This document shows positions 1 to 8,170 of a stretch of DNA of 64,000 bases, one piece after another. Position 1 is the stretch's first letter, and each line of letters opens with the position of its first letter. The notes beneath the pieces were generated by a model that saw nothing but the letters and a program-made list of their open reading frames with translations, was not told the origin of the DNA and did no database searches. Source of the DNA: Marixanthomonas ophiurae. GTDB taxonomy: Bacteria; Bacteroidota; Bacteroidia; Flavobacteriales; Flavobacteriaceae. The stretch spans positions 1,426,001-1,490,000 of the forward strand of contig NZ_QVID01000001.1 in the NCBI RefSeq assembly GCF_003413745.1, written 5' to 3'. Position numbers and translations under genes: made by a program.

Positions 1-89
1 AACTGTTTTGCCTTATCTGAAGTTTCATATAAATCTTTTCCCATTTCTGGAAATTGAGCTCCCTGTCCGGGAAATACGTATGCTTTCAT
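1..89 (-). CDS. fabD: Malonyl-CoA:ACP transacylase, N-terminal fragment cut by the window edge
   Basis: The reverse strand starts with an ATG at 89 and reads MKAYVFPGQGAQFPEMGKDL and on to the left edge. The early GQGAQ motif followed by a PEMGKDLY-like stretch is the hallmark of FabD, the cytoplasmic enzyme that loads malonyl groups onto acyl carrier protein for fatty acid synthesis. Only about 29 codons are present, so the GHSLG nucleophile motif cannot be checked. The identification rests on the N-terminal motif alone; an acyltransferase domain of a larger synthase would start differently. Confidence 0.85.
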   Translation of the reverse strand, partial: MKAYVFPGQGAQFPEMGKDLYETSDKAKQ

Positions 90-165
90 AGTTGGTTGTT
101 TTATGCTGTAAAAGTAAAAATAAAAATCCCCGTTTCATAAACTGAAAGGGGATAGTGTAAGTTTA

Positions 166-666
166 TTATAAATCCATCTTACCAGATTTGCCAATGTCTT
201 TGTCATCTCCGGTTACGGCCGCAGCCTGTAACTTAAAAAATGTCACTAATTTGTTGCTGTCGTTGTTCCAGTAAGCGGCTTCTTTAGGATGGAATTTAAT
301 AGCGGTTAAATTAGGATCCTCCGCACCGTCAAACCAAGCGTTGTCTTTTTTGTTGTATAACTCATCTAAAACAGCTTGATCGGTAACAATTTCAGCATCT
401 CCGTATACACTCACAAACTTCATAGCATTGGGATCGCTGTACAATAACTGCGTTTTAGAATTTTTAAGCAAATCACTATTGTGGTCACTATTGTTTCCGC
501 TTAAAAACCAAATGTTCCCTTCTTTGTCTACTTCTTTTGTATGCATAGGCACCACACTCAAAGGTTGCTTGTTTAATCGTGTGGCGAACATGGCGACTTT
601 AATGTCTTCTACCATGTCTTTTAATCTTTTTTTTGCTTCGTCGTTGGTTAAATTTTCAGTGCTCAT
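166..666 (-). CDS. Pyridoxamine 5'-phosphate oxidase-like general stress protein
   Basis: A 166-residue protein with a helical N-terminus (MSTENLTNDEAKKRLKDMVE) followed by a split-barrel fold: KVAMFATRLNKQPLSVVPM, then GNIWFLSGNNSDHN and TQLLYSDPNAMKFVSVYGDAEI. This order matches the bacterial general-stress PNPOx-like family, which bind FMN or a related flavin and are of poorly defined function. The longer reading frame begins with a TTG at 687; I chose the ATG at 666 because family members begin with a short helix just before the barrel. It lies 76 bp downstream of the fabD start and appears to be monocistronic. The FMN-type family is likely; the substrate is unknown. Confidence 0.8.
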   Translation of the reverse strand: MSTENLTNDEAKKRLKDMVEDIKVAMFATRLNKQPLSVVPMHTKEVDKEGNIWFLSGNNSDHNSDLLKNSKTQLLYSDPNAMKFVSVYGDAEIVTDQAVLDELYNKKDNAWFDGAEDPNLTAIKFHPKEAAYWNNDSNKLVTFFKLQAAAVTGDDKDIGKSGKMDL

Positions 667-755
667 ATCTTTTGTTTTTCTTTTCAAGGTACGAGTTTTG
701 ACTCCTTTAAAGCGTCAATTTTTTATTAAAGTATGTCCAATTATTTGTTAATACA

Positions 756-1598
756 TTATCGATACTTTTTCGCAATGTTTTGTACACGAGATAAATAGCT
801 GCTTCCAAAAAGATTAAGGTGAACCAACAAATAATATAATTGCCATAAGGAAACACGTTGTTTCCAATTATTTTTGAGCGGAAAGATGGAATGATAGTGA
901 CTAAAAACTTCTTCTGAAAACCCACCGAAAAGTTGCATCATGGCCAGGTCCATCTCACGAGATGCAAACGAAACAGCGGGATCGATTAAAGTAGGATTTC
1001 CATCCTCTGAAACCAAATAATTCCCACCCCATAAGTCACCATGAAGTAGAGACGGCGGTTCATTTGGTATTTCTGAAAAAATGTTTTTATAAAATACGTC
1101 CAACTTTGAAAAATCGAAACCTTGTTCTTTTGCCATTTTAAACTGTGGCTCTAACCGCTGATTAATATAAAAATCGGCTGCTGAAGTTTGTGTTCCGTTA
1201 TACTGTGGAAGGCTGCCAATATAATTGTTGTGGTCTAGCCCGAAAGTAGGTTGGGTGGTTTTATGAAGTATTGCTAAGTTTTCAGCAAATTGCTGCCAAA
1301 AAATATGTGAAGCTGAACCCTCCAAAATATATTCTAACAACAAATATGAGGTGTTTTCAATAACTCCAAATTTGACTACCGAAGGAATTTTAAAACTGTT
1401 TGAACTTCTTAATAAATCTAAACCCTCTGCTTCTGCTTCAAACATTCCGGGAAATTTTGAAGCATCATTCGTTTTAACCACGTACTTTTTTGAAGCACAT
1501 TTCAGTAAAAACACATCGTTGATATCACCTCCGGAAAGAGGTGTTGATTCAAGTAAATTCAGATTGTTTTCTTCGGCTATTTTGGTAAGAATATTCAA
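756..1598 (-). CDS. Fructosamine/ketosamine-3-kinase family protein
   Basis: About 280 residues, the usual family length. It has a phosphotransferase fold related to aminoglycoside kinases: a glycine-rich start (LSGGDINDVF, residues 21-30), ATP-anchoring YVVKT (about 39-43), catalytic HGDLWGGN (186-193, Asp188 the likely base) and the metal-binding LIDPA (about 204-208). Known members phosphorylate sugar adducts on protein lysines so that the adduct falls off (deglycation); bacterial substrates are mostly untested. The start is a TTG at 1598, because the next in-frame ATG lies about 50 codons inside, past the glycine loop. The TTG lies only one base after the folA stop, which suggests translational coupling to folA. 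Confidence 0.85.
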   Translation of the reverse strand: MNILTKIAEENNLNLLESTPLSGGDINDVFLLKCASKKYVVKTNDASKFPGMFEAEAEGLDLLRSSNSFKIPSVVKFGVIENTSYLLLEYILEGSASHIFWQQFAENLAILHKTTQPTFGLDHNNYIGSLPQYNGTQTSAADFYINQRLEPQFKMAKEQGFDFSKLDVFYKNIFSEIPNEPPSLLHGDLWGGNYLVSEDGNPTLIDPAVSFASREMDLAMMQLFGGFSEEVFSHYHSIFPLKNNWKQRVSLWQLYYLLVHLNLFGSSYLSRVQNIAKKYR

Positions 1599-1599
1599 A

Positions 1600-2082
1600 C
1601 TACTTTCGTTCGTAAGTTAAATATGAAAACGAATAGTTATGCTTTTCATCTTTTTCGTGTTTCACTTCAGAAATTAATTGCCATTTATTCATATCAATTT
1701 CAGGAAAATAGGTGTCTGCTTCAAACCTTCCGTGAACTCGGGTTAGTTCAATTTTATCGGCAGTGTCTATGGCTAATTTATAAATTTCACCACCCCCAAT
1801 AACAAAAGGTTGTGGGTCATTGTGTGCCTTTAGCAAAGCTTCATCTAAGCTATGTACCACAACAGCACCTTCTTTTTTATAATCTTTATTTCGTGTAATG
1901 ACTAAATGCGTTCTGTTGGGAAGCGGTTTTGGGAATGACTCAAAAGTTTTCCGCCCCATAATAATATGATGCCCTGTAGTCAATTTTTTAAACCGTTTAA
2001 AATCATCGGGCAGATGCCAAACAAGATCATTGTCTTTACCTAATTCGTTGTTTTCACCAGCTGCAGCTATTAGAGTAATCAT
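1600..2082 (-). CDS. folA: Dihydrofolate reductase
   Basis: 160 residues, a standard DHFR length. Visible signatures are MITLIAAAGENNELGKDNDLVWHLPDDFKRF at the N-terminus (described here by its WHLPDDFKRF core, which holds the catalytic Asp), the NADPH-binding GRKTFESFP, and FVIGGGEIYKLAI. The enzyme reduces dihydrofolate to tetrahydrofolate in the cytoplasm. This partners thymidylate synthase (encoded 5 kb away at 7346-8170), which regenerates dihydrofolate. The start codon overlaps the stop of the upstream 2TM gene by 4 bp (ATGA), so the three genes 2TM-folA-fructosamine kinase look like one translationally coupled operon. Confidence 0.97.
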   Translation of the reverse strand: MITLIAAAGENNELGKDNDLVWHLPDDFKRFKKLTTGHHIIMGRKTFESFPKPLPNRTHLVITRNKDYKKEGAVVVHSLDEALLKAHNDPQPFVIGGGEIYKLAIDTADKIELTRVHGRFEADTYFPEIDMNKWQLISEVKHEKDEKHNYSFSYLTYERK

Positions 2083-2531
2083 TGTACGTCTGGCGGTAAG
2101 GGGTTGTTGTCCTTTTTTTCGGTCAATGGCTTCATGGGGTCTTGCACTTCCTTTTTTTTTGGTAATGGCAGCTCATCATCTACCTTTTTTTGTAGTTTAT
2201 TAATGCGTTCTGCTTGCTTGGCTTTTAGTTTTTCGAGTTGACGGTCTTCCCATTCTTTACCCATAAACTTGCTCATAACAAACACATTAAATACGTGTAT
2301 TAATAGTATAAAAGCCCAAATAAGTACCACCCAAACGGACCAGTTGGGGAAGAGAATATCGGCTCCTTTTTTAAGCACTAAGTCAACAACTAAAAGAAAA
2401 ATAGAGCCTAATAAAAAGAAGATAAAATGCCGCATTAAATTCTTTTTCTGCTTAATGCGTTTGCGAGCATATTCATATTGTTCGCGTTGTTCCGAATCAA
2501 TTCGTTCGGTTTTTTTAGATTTTGAAAACAT
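2079..2531 (-). CDS. 2TM domain-containing membrane protein
   Basis: 150 residues. A basic N-terminus (YEYARKRIKQKKNLMRHFIF) leads into two hydrophobic helices at about residues 34-55 and 66-88, separated by a short loop. A charged, lysine- and proline-rich cytoplasmic-looking tail follows. The arrangement matches the 2TM domain family (PF13239), common in Flavobacteriia and sometimes attached to histidine kinases; no function is established. It is the first gene of the operon with folA, and its own start lies 60 bp from the divergent aminotransferase gene, so the two share an intergenic promoter region. Confidence 0.8.
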   Translation of the reverse strand: MFSKSKKTERIDSEQREQYEYARKRIKQKKNLMRHFIFFLLGSIFLLVVDLVLKKGADILFPNWSVWVVLIWAFILLIHVFNVFVMSKFMGKEWEDRQLEKLKAKQAERINKLQKKVDDELPLPKKKEVQDPMKPLTEKKDNNPLPPDVQ

Positions 2532-2591
2532 AGTTGGTTACTTTTATGTCTAAAGTAAAAATACCTATTTTTAATTGTTTAATCCAACTAG

Positions 2592-3668
2592 ATGAAAGAT
2601 TTTAAAAAACACTTTCCGGCTTTACAAGGTCGCGTGTATTTAAACACACCCGCTTCTGGGCTGCTCTCAAAGCCTGTATATAATTGGCGCAAAGAACAAG
2701 AAGAAGGTTTTTTATTTAACGGGAATGATTATGGTGCTACTCTTGAAGCGCTTAAAAATGTACGTGAAACAATATCCAGTTTCTTCCATGCTTCGGAATC
2801 GAATGTTGCTTTGGTTCCTAACTTTTCATTTGGGTTAAATACCTTGCTGGAAGGATTACCTCAAAAACAAAAAGTATTGTTGTTGAAAGGCGATTATCCT
2901 TCTATTAATTGGCCAGTACAAATGCGTGATTTTGATGTCTGCTTTGCTGAAACAACTGGAAATATAGAGCAAAATATTGAAGCTGCCGTGACCAAACACC
3001 GCCCAACGGTCTTTGTTTTCAGTGTTGTACAGTGGCTTAGCGGAATAAAAATTGATTTCGATTTTTTAAAAGAATTAAAAGTCTATCACCCAGATTTATT
3101 ATTAATAGCAGACGGAACACAATATCTAGGCACAGAAAAATTTAACTTTGAAGAAAGCCCTTTGGATGTTATTGGGACAAGTACCTATAAGTGGTTGCTT
3201 TCAGGCTATGGCAACGGTTTCTTTTTGTTTAAAGAATCTGTAAAGGAGAAAATATTCCCAAATACCATTGGTTTTAACTCTGCCGCTAATTTTGATAGTT
3301 CGCCAGAAGAAATCACATTTACTAAACATTTTGAACCTGGGCATTTGGGTCTTTTTAATTATGGTAGCTTACGAAAATCACTTCAGTTTATGGAAGAGTT
3401 AGGGGTTGATATTATTCAAAATAAAATAAAGGTCTTATCAGAAAAAGCCAAATTAGCTTTTATGGACTTGGGATTGTTAAATGATACTATTGTGAATAGA
3501 GAAAACCATTCTCCTATTTTTAATATAAAAGGGGATGCTGTTTTGTTCCAGAAACTAAAAAAGAATAATATAATTTGTTCCCAACGGGGTGGTGGTATTA
3601 GGGTAGGGTTCCATTTTTACAATTCAGAAGAAGATTTGGAAGCCCTTTTAGAGATTTTAAAGCATTAA
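2592..3668 (+). CDS. Class V aminotransferase-fold PLP enzyme
   Basis: 358 residues of the cysteine desulfurase/kynureninase fold type. Key features: an N-terminal YLNTPASGLL, ADGTQ (Asp174, which would bind the PLP pyridine nitrogen), and STYKWLLSGYG with the Schiff-base lysine at 200. It lacks the active-site cysteine loop of NifS/SufS desulfurases, so it is not an obvious iron-sulfur cluster desulfurase. The substrate cannot be read from sequence. Because egtB and egtD lie about 1-3 kb away and their pathway needs a PLP-dependent C-S lyase of this fold (EgtE), it is a reasonable EgtE candidate, but it is on the opposite strand and not in that operon. Its stop codon abuts that of the convergent DUF427 gene with no gap. 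Confidence 0.8.
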   Translation: MKDFKKHFPALQGRVYLNTPASGLLSKPVYNWRKEQEEGFLFNGNDYGATLEALKNVRETISSFFHASESNVALVPNFSFGLNTLLEGLPQKQKVLLLKGDYPSINWPVQMRDFDVCFAETTGNIEQNIEAAVTKHRPTVFVFSVVQWLSGIKIDFDFLKELKVYHPDLLLIADGTQYLGTEKFNFEESPLDVIGTSTYKWLLSGYGNGFFLFKESVKEKIFPNTIGFNSAANFDSSPEEITFTKHFEPGHLGLFNYGSLRKSLQFMEELGVDIIQNKIKVLSEKAKLAFMDLGLLNDTIVNRENHSPIFNIKGDAVLFQKLKKNNIICSQRGGGIRVGFHFYNSEEDLEALLEILKH

Positions 3669-3950
3669 TTACTCAACTACTTCAACGCCTTTCCAGAAAG
3701 CAACATAGCCTTCTATAGACTTGGCAGCGTGAGAGGCTTCAGGATAAAACCAAGCAGCATCTGGATTTTTTTCGCCATTCACTTCAACCGTATAATAGGA
3801 AGCTTGTCCTTTCCACGGACAGTGGCTGTGTGATTCACTTTTTGTAAAATATTGTTCGTTTATAGTATTTGGCGGAAAGTAATGATTGTTTTCAATAACA
3901 ATCGTGTCATCACTTTCAGCTACTATTGTGTTATTCCAGATGGCTTTCAT
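3669..3950 (-). CDS. DUF427 domain-containing protein
   Basis: 93 residues, a full-length single DUF427 domain (PF04248). Characteristic motifs are MKAIWNNTIVAESDDT at the start, YFPPNTI, the SHCPWKGQASYYTV core with conserved Cys-Pro-Trp-Lys-Gly, and NPDAAWFYPEA. The family forms small cytoplasmic beta-barrel proteins whose activity is undefined. The gene converges on the aminotransferase without a gap and has its own upstream region (3951-4108), which contains two hairpins. Confidence 0.88.
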   Translation of the reverse strand: MKAIWNNTIVAESDDTIVIENNHYFPPNTINEQYFTKSESHSHCPWKGQASYYTVEVNGEKNPDAAWFYPEASHAAKSIEGYVAFWKGVEVVE

Positions 3951-4017
3951 AATGTGTTTTTTTTATTTCTTCTCGATCGGTTTCGGTACTATTTTAAGAT
4001 AACCTACGGTTACTTAA

Positions 4018-4080
4018 AATCACTCAATCGCCTAACTAAGACAAAGGTGATTGAGTGATTCCGAAAGCGAAGCGTTTCGG
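4018..4080. repeat. Two adjacent hairpins in the 3951-4108 intergenic gap
   Basis: A perfect 12-bp inverted repeat (AATCACTCAATC at 4018-4029 with GATTGAGTGATT at 4049-4060, 19-bp spacer) is followed directly by a second palindrome CCGAAA...TTTCGG at 4061-4080. No run of T follows on the plus strand. On the minus strand the second hairpin comes just after the end of the DUF3124 lipoprotein gene, so it may terminate that operon, or these may be copies of a dispersed flavobacterial hairpin element. The gap holds no credible gene. Confidence 0.6.
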
Positions 4081-4108
4081 GGTTGTATCGAAACCACCGA
4101 TTTGAATC

Positions 4109-4627
4109 TTACTTTTTTCGGACTCCCCGCGTGGTAAAAGAAAGACCTTGTTGCCCGGCAGTCGATATCATTACGGCTTCAAATAAAGGTTCTAATTTGT
4201 TTTTTTTCGTTGCCCAGTCAAAAACAAAGTTGGCACCAGTACCACCACCTTTATCTTCTTCATCAACTACAATTTCTATAGTTTCCATAGGCTGTACATA
4301 TACTGGATGATCTAAATATTGCATAATTCGAGTTCCATAAGTATCGTAATAATCGGCTTTATAAATGTAGATAGTATCTTTTAGACTGATATTTCGAATA
4401 CTAACAGTTGTTGTAAGATTGAATGTAAAGCTCTTGTTTTGTTGGTAAATTTCAGAGTAAACAGGTAGATACGTACTTCCTTTAGTTAGAAGGCTGTCAG
4501 GCATATTCGTGTTTAATTTTCTGTTCTCCCAATCGTGAGTAAGATCAACCGTTGCCAATTGTTTTTTCATCGGGTCTTCACAAGCAGATAATGACAATAA
4601 AAAGAAAAGGATGCTTAGGTACTTCAT
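4109..4627 (-). CDS. DUF3124 domain-containing lipoprotein
   Basis: 172 residues from the ATG at 4627. I chose this start because it gives a clean lipoprotein signal: MKYLSILFFLLSLSACEDP with a lipobox ending in Cys16. A longer frame open to 4714 would overlap egtD and bury the signal. The mature part contains VSIRNISLKDTIYIYKADYY, then DTYGTRIMQYLDHPVYVQPM and a GGGTGANFVFDW segment, matching DUF3124 (PF11322). The role is unknown; it is predicted to sit on the periplasmic face of a membrane. It lies 19 bp after egtD and is probably cotranscribed with egtB-egtD. Confidence 0.8.
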   Translation of the reverse strand: MKYLSILFFLLSLSACEDPMKKQLATVDLTHDWENRKLNTNMPDSLLTKGSTYLPVYSEIYQQNKSFTFNLTTTVSIRNISLKDTIYIYKADYYDTYGTRIMQYLDHPVYVQPMETIEIVVDEEDKGGGTGANFVFDWATKKNKLEPLFEAVMISTAGQQGLSFTTRGVRKK

Positions 4628-4646
4628 AAACTGATTTTGTTGAAAA

Positions 4647-5624
4647 TTACGCATTTTTTCGCTTAAATACATAATTTTTATAATACCCTTTGCTGTCAGT
4701 GAACGAGGTTTCAATTTCTAGTCCAGATTCATCGGCCAACCAATCTACCACTTTGTCGGTATATTTTTGCGATATTTCAGTATGTATGGTTTCCCAAGGA
4801 TCAAATTGAATAGTGAGATCCAGCTCATTAACGGTTACTTCCATTTGTTTTGTAGCAACTAAAAAACTTTTAGCAGTTCCGCTTTCAGGGTCATAGGTTT
4901 CCCAATGCTTAAAGCTCTCTACATCAAAATTGGCATCCAGTTCTCGATTAACACGCACCAAAATATTTTTGTTGAAAGCGGCTGTAATTCCAGTTTCATC
5001 ACTATAAGCATTTAGTATGGTTTCGGGTTTTTTCTTTTGGTCAAAACCCATAAAAAGCATATCATCTTCTTGCATGGTATCTTTCAATTTTGAAAGAAAA
5101 TCAATGGCGCGTGGATGTAATAAATTACCAATATTAGACCCCAAAACGACAATTACTTTTTTGCGGCTGTTATATTCCTTCAAACGTTCTAATACTTCAA
5201 AATACTCTCCTATTTCAGGGTCAACTTCCACGTTTGGCAATTCTTCTTCTAGTTTTTCTGAAAGACTATCAATCGCATTTTGACTGATATCGATAGGTTT
5301 ATAAACAAAGTTGAAGTTATTTTCTGAAAGGTGTTTTAGCAATATTTTTGTTTTTTTACCGTCGCCAGCCCCTAATTCAATGAGGTCGAAACCGTTTTCT
5401 TTTCCGCGGAAATATTCAGCAATAGGTTCTGTGTGGGTTTCTAAAATTTCAAACTCACAATCGGTTAAATAATATTCTGGCATTGCCATAATATCCTGAA
5501 AAAGCTTATCTCCAGCTTTATCATAGAAATATTTTGAAGAAAGGTATTTGGGGAACGTAGTTAGCCCTTCATACACTTCTTTTTTGAAAGAAGTGTCTAG
5601 TTTAGTTTGAGTTTTTGTTGTCAT
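4647..5624 (-). CDS. egtD: L-histidine N-alpha-methyltransferase
   Basis: 325 residues, typical for EgtD. The SAM-binding loop LIELGAGDGKKT lies at about residues 81-92. Other family motifs are YFYDKAGDKLFQDIMAMPEYY at about 32-52 (given here as its core LFQDIMAMPEYY) and VVLGSNIGNL at about 157-166. EgtD trimethylates the alpha-amino group of histidine to hercynine, the first committed step of ergothioneine synthesis, in the cytoplasm. It follows egtB by 16 bp on the same strand, and this pairing is what raises confidence above a generic methyltransferase. The stop lies 19 bp from the next gene, a lipoprotein. Confidence 0.92.
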   Translation of the reverse strand: MTTKTQTKLDTSFKKEVYEGLTTFPKYLSSKYFYDKAGDKLFQDIMAMPEYYLTDCEFEILETHTEPIAEYFRGKENGFDLIELGAGDGKKTKILLKHLSENNFNFVYKPIDISQNAIDSLSEKLEEELPNVEVDPEIGEYFEVLERLKEYNSRKKVIVVLGSNIGNLLHPRAIDFLSKLKDTMQEDDMLFMGFDQKKKPETILNAYSDETGITAAFNKNILVRVNRELDANFDVESFKHWETYDPESGTAKSFLVATKQMEVTVNELDLTIQFDPWETIHTEISQKYTDKVVDWLADESGLEIETSFTDSKGYYKNYVFKRKNA

Positions 5625-5640
5625 AGATGGATAGTCGGAA

Positions 5641-6807
5641 TTATTTGGCTAACCTTAACCCGGTAAATTGCCAACGTAGATTAGTTTGAAAAAAATTGCG
5701 GTAGGTGGCGCGGGTATGTTTTGGCGAAGTTGCCACCGAGCCTCCTCGTAGCACTTTTTGATTGACCATAAATTTCCCGTTGTATTCACCAATGGCTCCT
5801 GGAGCTTTTGTGTAGCCAGGATAGGGGAGATAGGCACTTTCGGTCCACTCCCAACGGCTGCCCCAATTAAATTGATTTTGAGCGATTTCCCACTCAAATT
5901 CTGTAGGTAACCGGCAACCTTTCCATTGTGCAAAAGCAAACGCTTCATAATATGAAATATGTGCTACCGGAGCTTTTAAATTCAGTTTTTGAAGTCCATT
6001 TAGGGTGTATTGATGCCATTCCCCATCAATATCGTGCCAATACTGCGGTTGTGAAATGTCGTTTTGGTTTACCCAATCCCAAGCTTCGGCATGCCAAATG
6101 TTATGGTCTTTATAGCCGCCAGCTTCAATAAAGTCTAAATATTCAGCATTGGTGATAAGTTTGTTTGAAATTTCAAAGTCGTGTAAATACACTTTATGTC
6201 TACCTAATTCATTATCGTAACAAAATTCTTCGGAATTATTGTGGCCAATTTCATACACACCTTCTGGAACAGCAATCCATTCCTGTTTAAACTCCTGACC
6301 TGGGTTTTCAAGAAACGAATCGTTGTATTTCGGAAGCAACGGATTATTTCCGAGGATATATTTTATATCGGTCAACAACAGTTCTTGGTGTTGTTTTTCG
6401 TGATGGATACCAATAAGAAGGATGTCTTCAATTTCTGAAGTAATATCGTCAGAATTTAAAAATTCTTTCAGTTCGTTGGTAACATAATGGCGATAATCAT
6501 ACACTTTCGCTACGCCTGGTCTTGTTAGGTTTCCTCTGTTATTTCTCACAACACGTTTACCAACGGCTTCGTAATAGCTGTTGAATACAAAAGCAAAGTC
6601 TTTATCAAATAATTGATAATTGGGTTTATGTGGTTTCAGAATAAATTCTTCAAAAAACCAAGAGGTATGACCCATATGCCATTTGGGAGGGGAAACATCG
6701 ACTATGGGTTGCACCACATAATCTTCAATTTCCAAGGGTTTACAAATAGATTCGGTATGTTCGCGGGTTTCCAGAAAAAAGGAAACGAGGTTTTTGGTTT
6801 TGATCAT
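5641..6807 (-). CDS. egtB: Ergothioneine biosynthesis sulfoxide synthase EgtB
   Basis: 388 residues with two domains. The N-terminal DinB-like domain carries the iron ligands: MGHTSWFFE (His47) and HX3HXE (His136, His140 in HHEKQHQE). The C-terminal formylglycine-generating-enzyme-like domain contains WIAVPEGVYEIG, GCRLPTEFEWE and a terminal VLRGGSVATSPKHTRATYRN plus GLRLAK. EgtB is a non-heme iron enzyme that joins hercynine to a sulfur donor with oxygen to give a sulfoxide. The donor (cysteine or gamma-glutamylcysteine) cannot be settled by eye; no egtA or egtC homologue is in the window, which leans to cysteine but does not prove it. OvoA is excluded because there is no fused methyltransferase domain. 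Confidence 0.93.
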   Translation of the reverse strand: MIKTKNLVSFFLETREHTESICKPLEIEDYVVQPIVDVSPPKWHMGHTSWFFEEFILKPHKPNYQLFDKDFAFVFNSYYEAVGKRVVRNNRGNLTRPGVAKVYDYRHYVTNELKEFLNSDDITSEIEDILLIGIHHEKQHQELLLTDIKYILGNNPLLPKYNDSFLENPGQEFKQEWIAVPEGVYEIGHNNSEEFCYDNELGRHKVYLHDFEISNKLITNAEYLDFIEAGGYKDHNIWHAEAWDWVNQNDISQPQYWHDIDGEWHQYTLNGLQKLNLKAPVAHISYYEAFAFAQWKGCRLPTEFEWEIAQNQFNWGSRWEWTESAYLPYPGYTKAPGAIGEYNGKFMVNQKVLRGGSVATSPKHTRATYRNFFQTNLRWQFTGLRLAK

Positions 6808-6897
6808 AATAATAAAGTGCCGGGTTTTGCCGACACTTTAAAGATACCAATTCTTTTTTGTGAAAGATGTTTAGGGTTTGTTAAAGGCTGTTTCTTT

Positions 6898-7332
6898 TTA
6901 CTTCCCAGTTTTATACGTTATTGGGACCGTAAAGTTAATTGGACGTGGCTTACCGCCCATCATCCCCGGTTTGCTCATTTTGGGCATGGCCAGGATATTA
7001 CGTTTGGCTTCTTTTTGAAGAGCAGCACTTCCGCCGGAAACATCTTTAATTTCAACCAAGCCTTCCTTATTAATTATGAATTTTACGACTACCCGGCCTT
7101 GATCGTTGTTTTTGTAGGCTTGTGGTGGATATTTAAAGTTTTTGGCAATGTGTTGCGCCAACATATTATTGAAACAAGCATCGCGTTTTGCAACGTTTCC
7201 TTTTTCACAACCAGGCCAAACTGGAGGTATTTCTTTAAGCGTTACTACATTTTTTTGTACATCGCCCCATTCTTCTTGGGCAAAAAGTGTTGTAGAGAAA
7301 ATAATACAGAGTATAATTAGTGCATTTTTCAT
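6898..7332 (-). CDS. Small secreted TonB C-terminal domain protein
   Basis: 144 residues with a signal peptide (MKNALIILCIIFSTTLFAQ, cleavage after the Ala-Gln boundary). A short linker leads to VWPGCEKG and a TonB_C fold: FKYPPQAYKNNDQGRVVVKF, then INKEGLVEIKDVSGG and NILAMPKMSKPG. There is no N-terminal TonB anchor or proline-rich spanner, so this is not a functional energy transducer. It belongs to the stand-alone periplasmic TonB_C proteins common in Flavobacteriia, of unknown partner. It starts 13 bp after thyA and precedes egtB by 90 bp. Confidence 0.85.
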   Translation of the reverse strand: MKNALIILCIIFSTTLFAQEEWGDVQKNVVTLKEIPPVWPGCEKGNVAKRDACFNNMLAQHIAKNFKYPPQAYKNNDQGRVVVKFIINKEGLVEIKDVSGGSAALQKEAKRNILAMPKMSKPGMMGGKPRPINFTVPITYKTGK

Positions 7333-7345
7333 GTAAGTAGGTTTT

Positions 7346-8170
7346 TTAAATGGCTACCGCTCCTTTAATATGCGGATGCGGGTTATAATCTTCTAAAGTA
7401 AAGTCATCAAATTTGAAGCCAAAGATGTCTTTCACCTCTGGATTCAATTTCATTTTTGGTAAGGGTCTTGGTTCTCGAGATAATTGTAATTCAACCTGTT
7501 CCATATGATTGCTGTAAATATGCGCATCGCCAAAGGTGTGTACAAAATCTCCTACTTGGTAGCCGCAAACTTGTGCGACCATCATAGTTAATAGTGCATA
7601 CGAAGCAATATTGAATGGAACACCCAAGAAAATATCAGCACTTCGTTGATACAGTTGGCATGATAATTTTCCGTCGGCTACATAAAACTGAAAAAATGCG
7701 TGACAAGGTGGAAGTGCTGCTTTCCCGTTTGCTACATTTTCAGAAAAAGGTTTGTTGGTGTTGGGCATAACACTAGGATTCCAAGCACTGACCAACATTC
7801 TACGACTATCTGGATTGTTTTTTAATGTTTCAATAATATCTGAAATTTGGTCGATTTCTTCATTGTTCCAGTTTCGCCATTGATGACCATAAACGGGACC
7901 AAGATCGCCCTTGTCGTCGGCCCATTCGTTCCAGATTCTAACGCCATTTTCCTGAAGGTACTGTATGTTGGTATCTCCATTTAGAAACCACAACAATTCA
8001 TAGACAATTGACTTTAAATGCACTTTTTTGGTGGTAACCATCGGGAATCCTTTGCTGAGGTCAAATCGCATCTGGTGGCCAAATACACTTTTGGTTCCGG
8101 TTCCGGTTCTATCGTGTTTTTCTGTTCCGTTTTCTAAAACGTGCTTTATAAGGTCGTGATATTGCTCCAT
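7346..8170 (-). CDS. thyA: Thymidylate synthase
   Basis: 274 residues from the ATG at 8170; an in-frame TTG two codons upstream is less likely. Diagnostic motifs: [12 protein letters not shown] near the N-terminus, VYGHQWRNW, the nucleophile in [12 protein letters not shown] (Cys156), [20 protein letters not shown], and HTFGDAHIY. It converts dUMP to dTMP using methylenetetrahydrofolate and yields dihydrofolate, the substrate of the nearby folA product. It heads a run of closely spaced minus-strand genes (TonB_C protein, egtB, egtD, DUF3124). Confidence 0.98.
   Translation of the reverse strand: MEQYHDLIKHVLENGTEKHDRTGTGTKSVFGHQMRFDLSKGFPMVTTKKVHLKSIVYELLWFLNGDTNIQYLQENGVRIWNEWADDKGDLGPVYGHQWRNWNNEEIDQISDIIETLKNNPDSRRMLVSAWNPSVMPNTNKPFSENVANGKAALPPCHAFFQFYVADGKLSCQLYQRSADIFLGVPFNIASYALLTMMVAQVCGYQVGDFVHTFGDAHIYSNHMEQVELQLSREPRPLPKMKLNPEVKDIFGFKFDDFTLEDYNPHPHIKGAVAI

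Noticed and set aside
4627-4714. Longer start for the DUF3124 lipoprotein
   Set aside because: It would overlap the end of egtD and move the lipobox cysteine 45 residues into the protein.
5641-6807. OvoA (ovothiol synthase) instead of EgtB
   Set aside because: OvoA carries a fused C-terminal methyltransferase and is longer; here the methyltransferase is a separate EgtD gene.
6613-7320. Long plus-strand frame overlapping egtB and the TonB_C gene
   Set aside because: Aromatic-rich nonsense product; both minus-strand genes have clear families.
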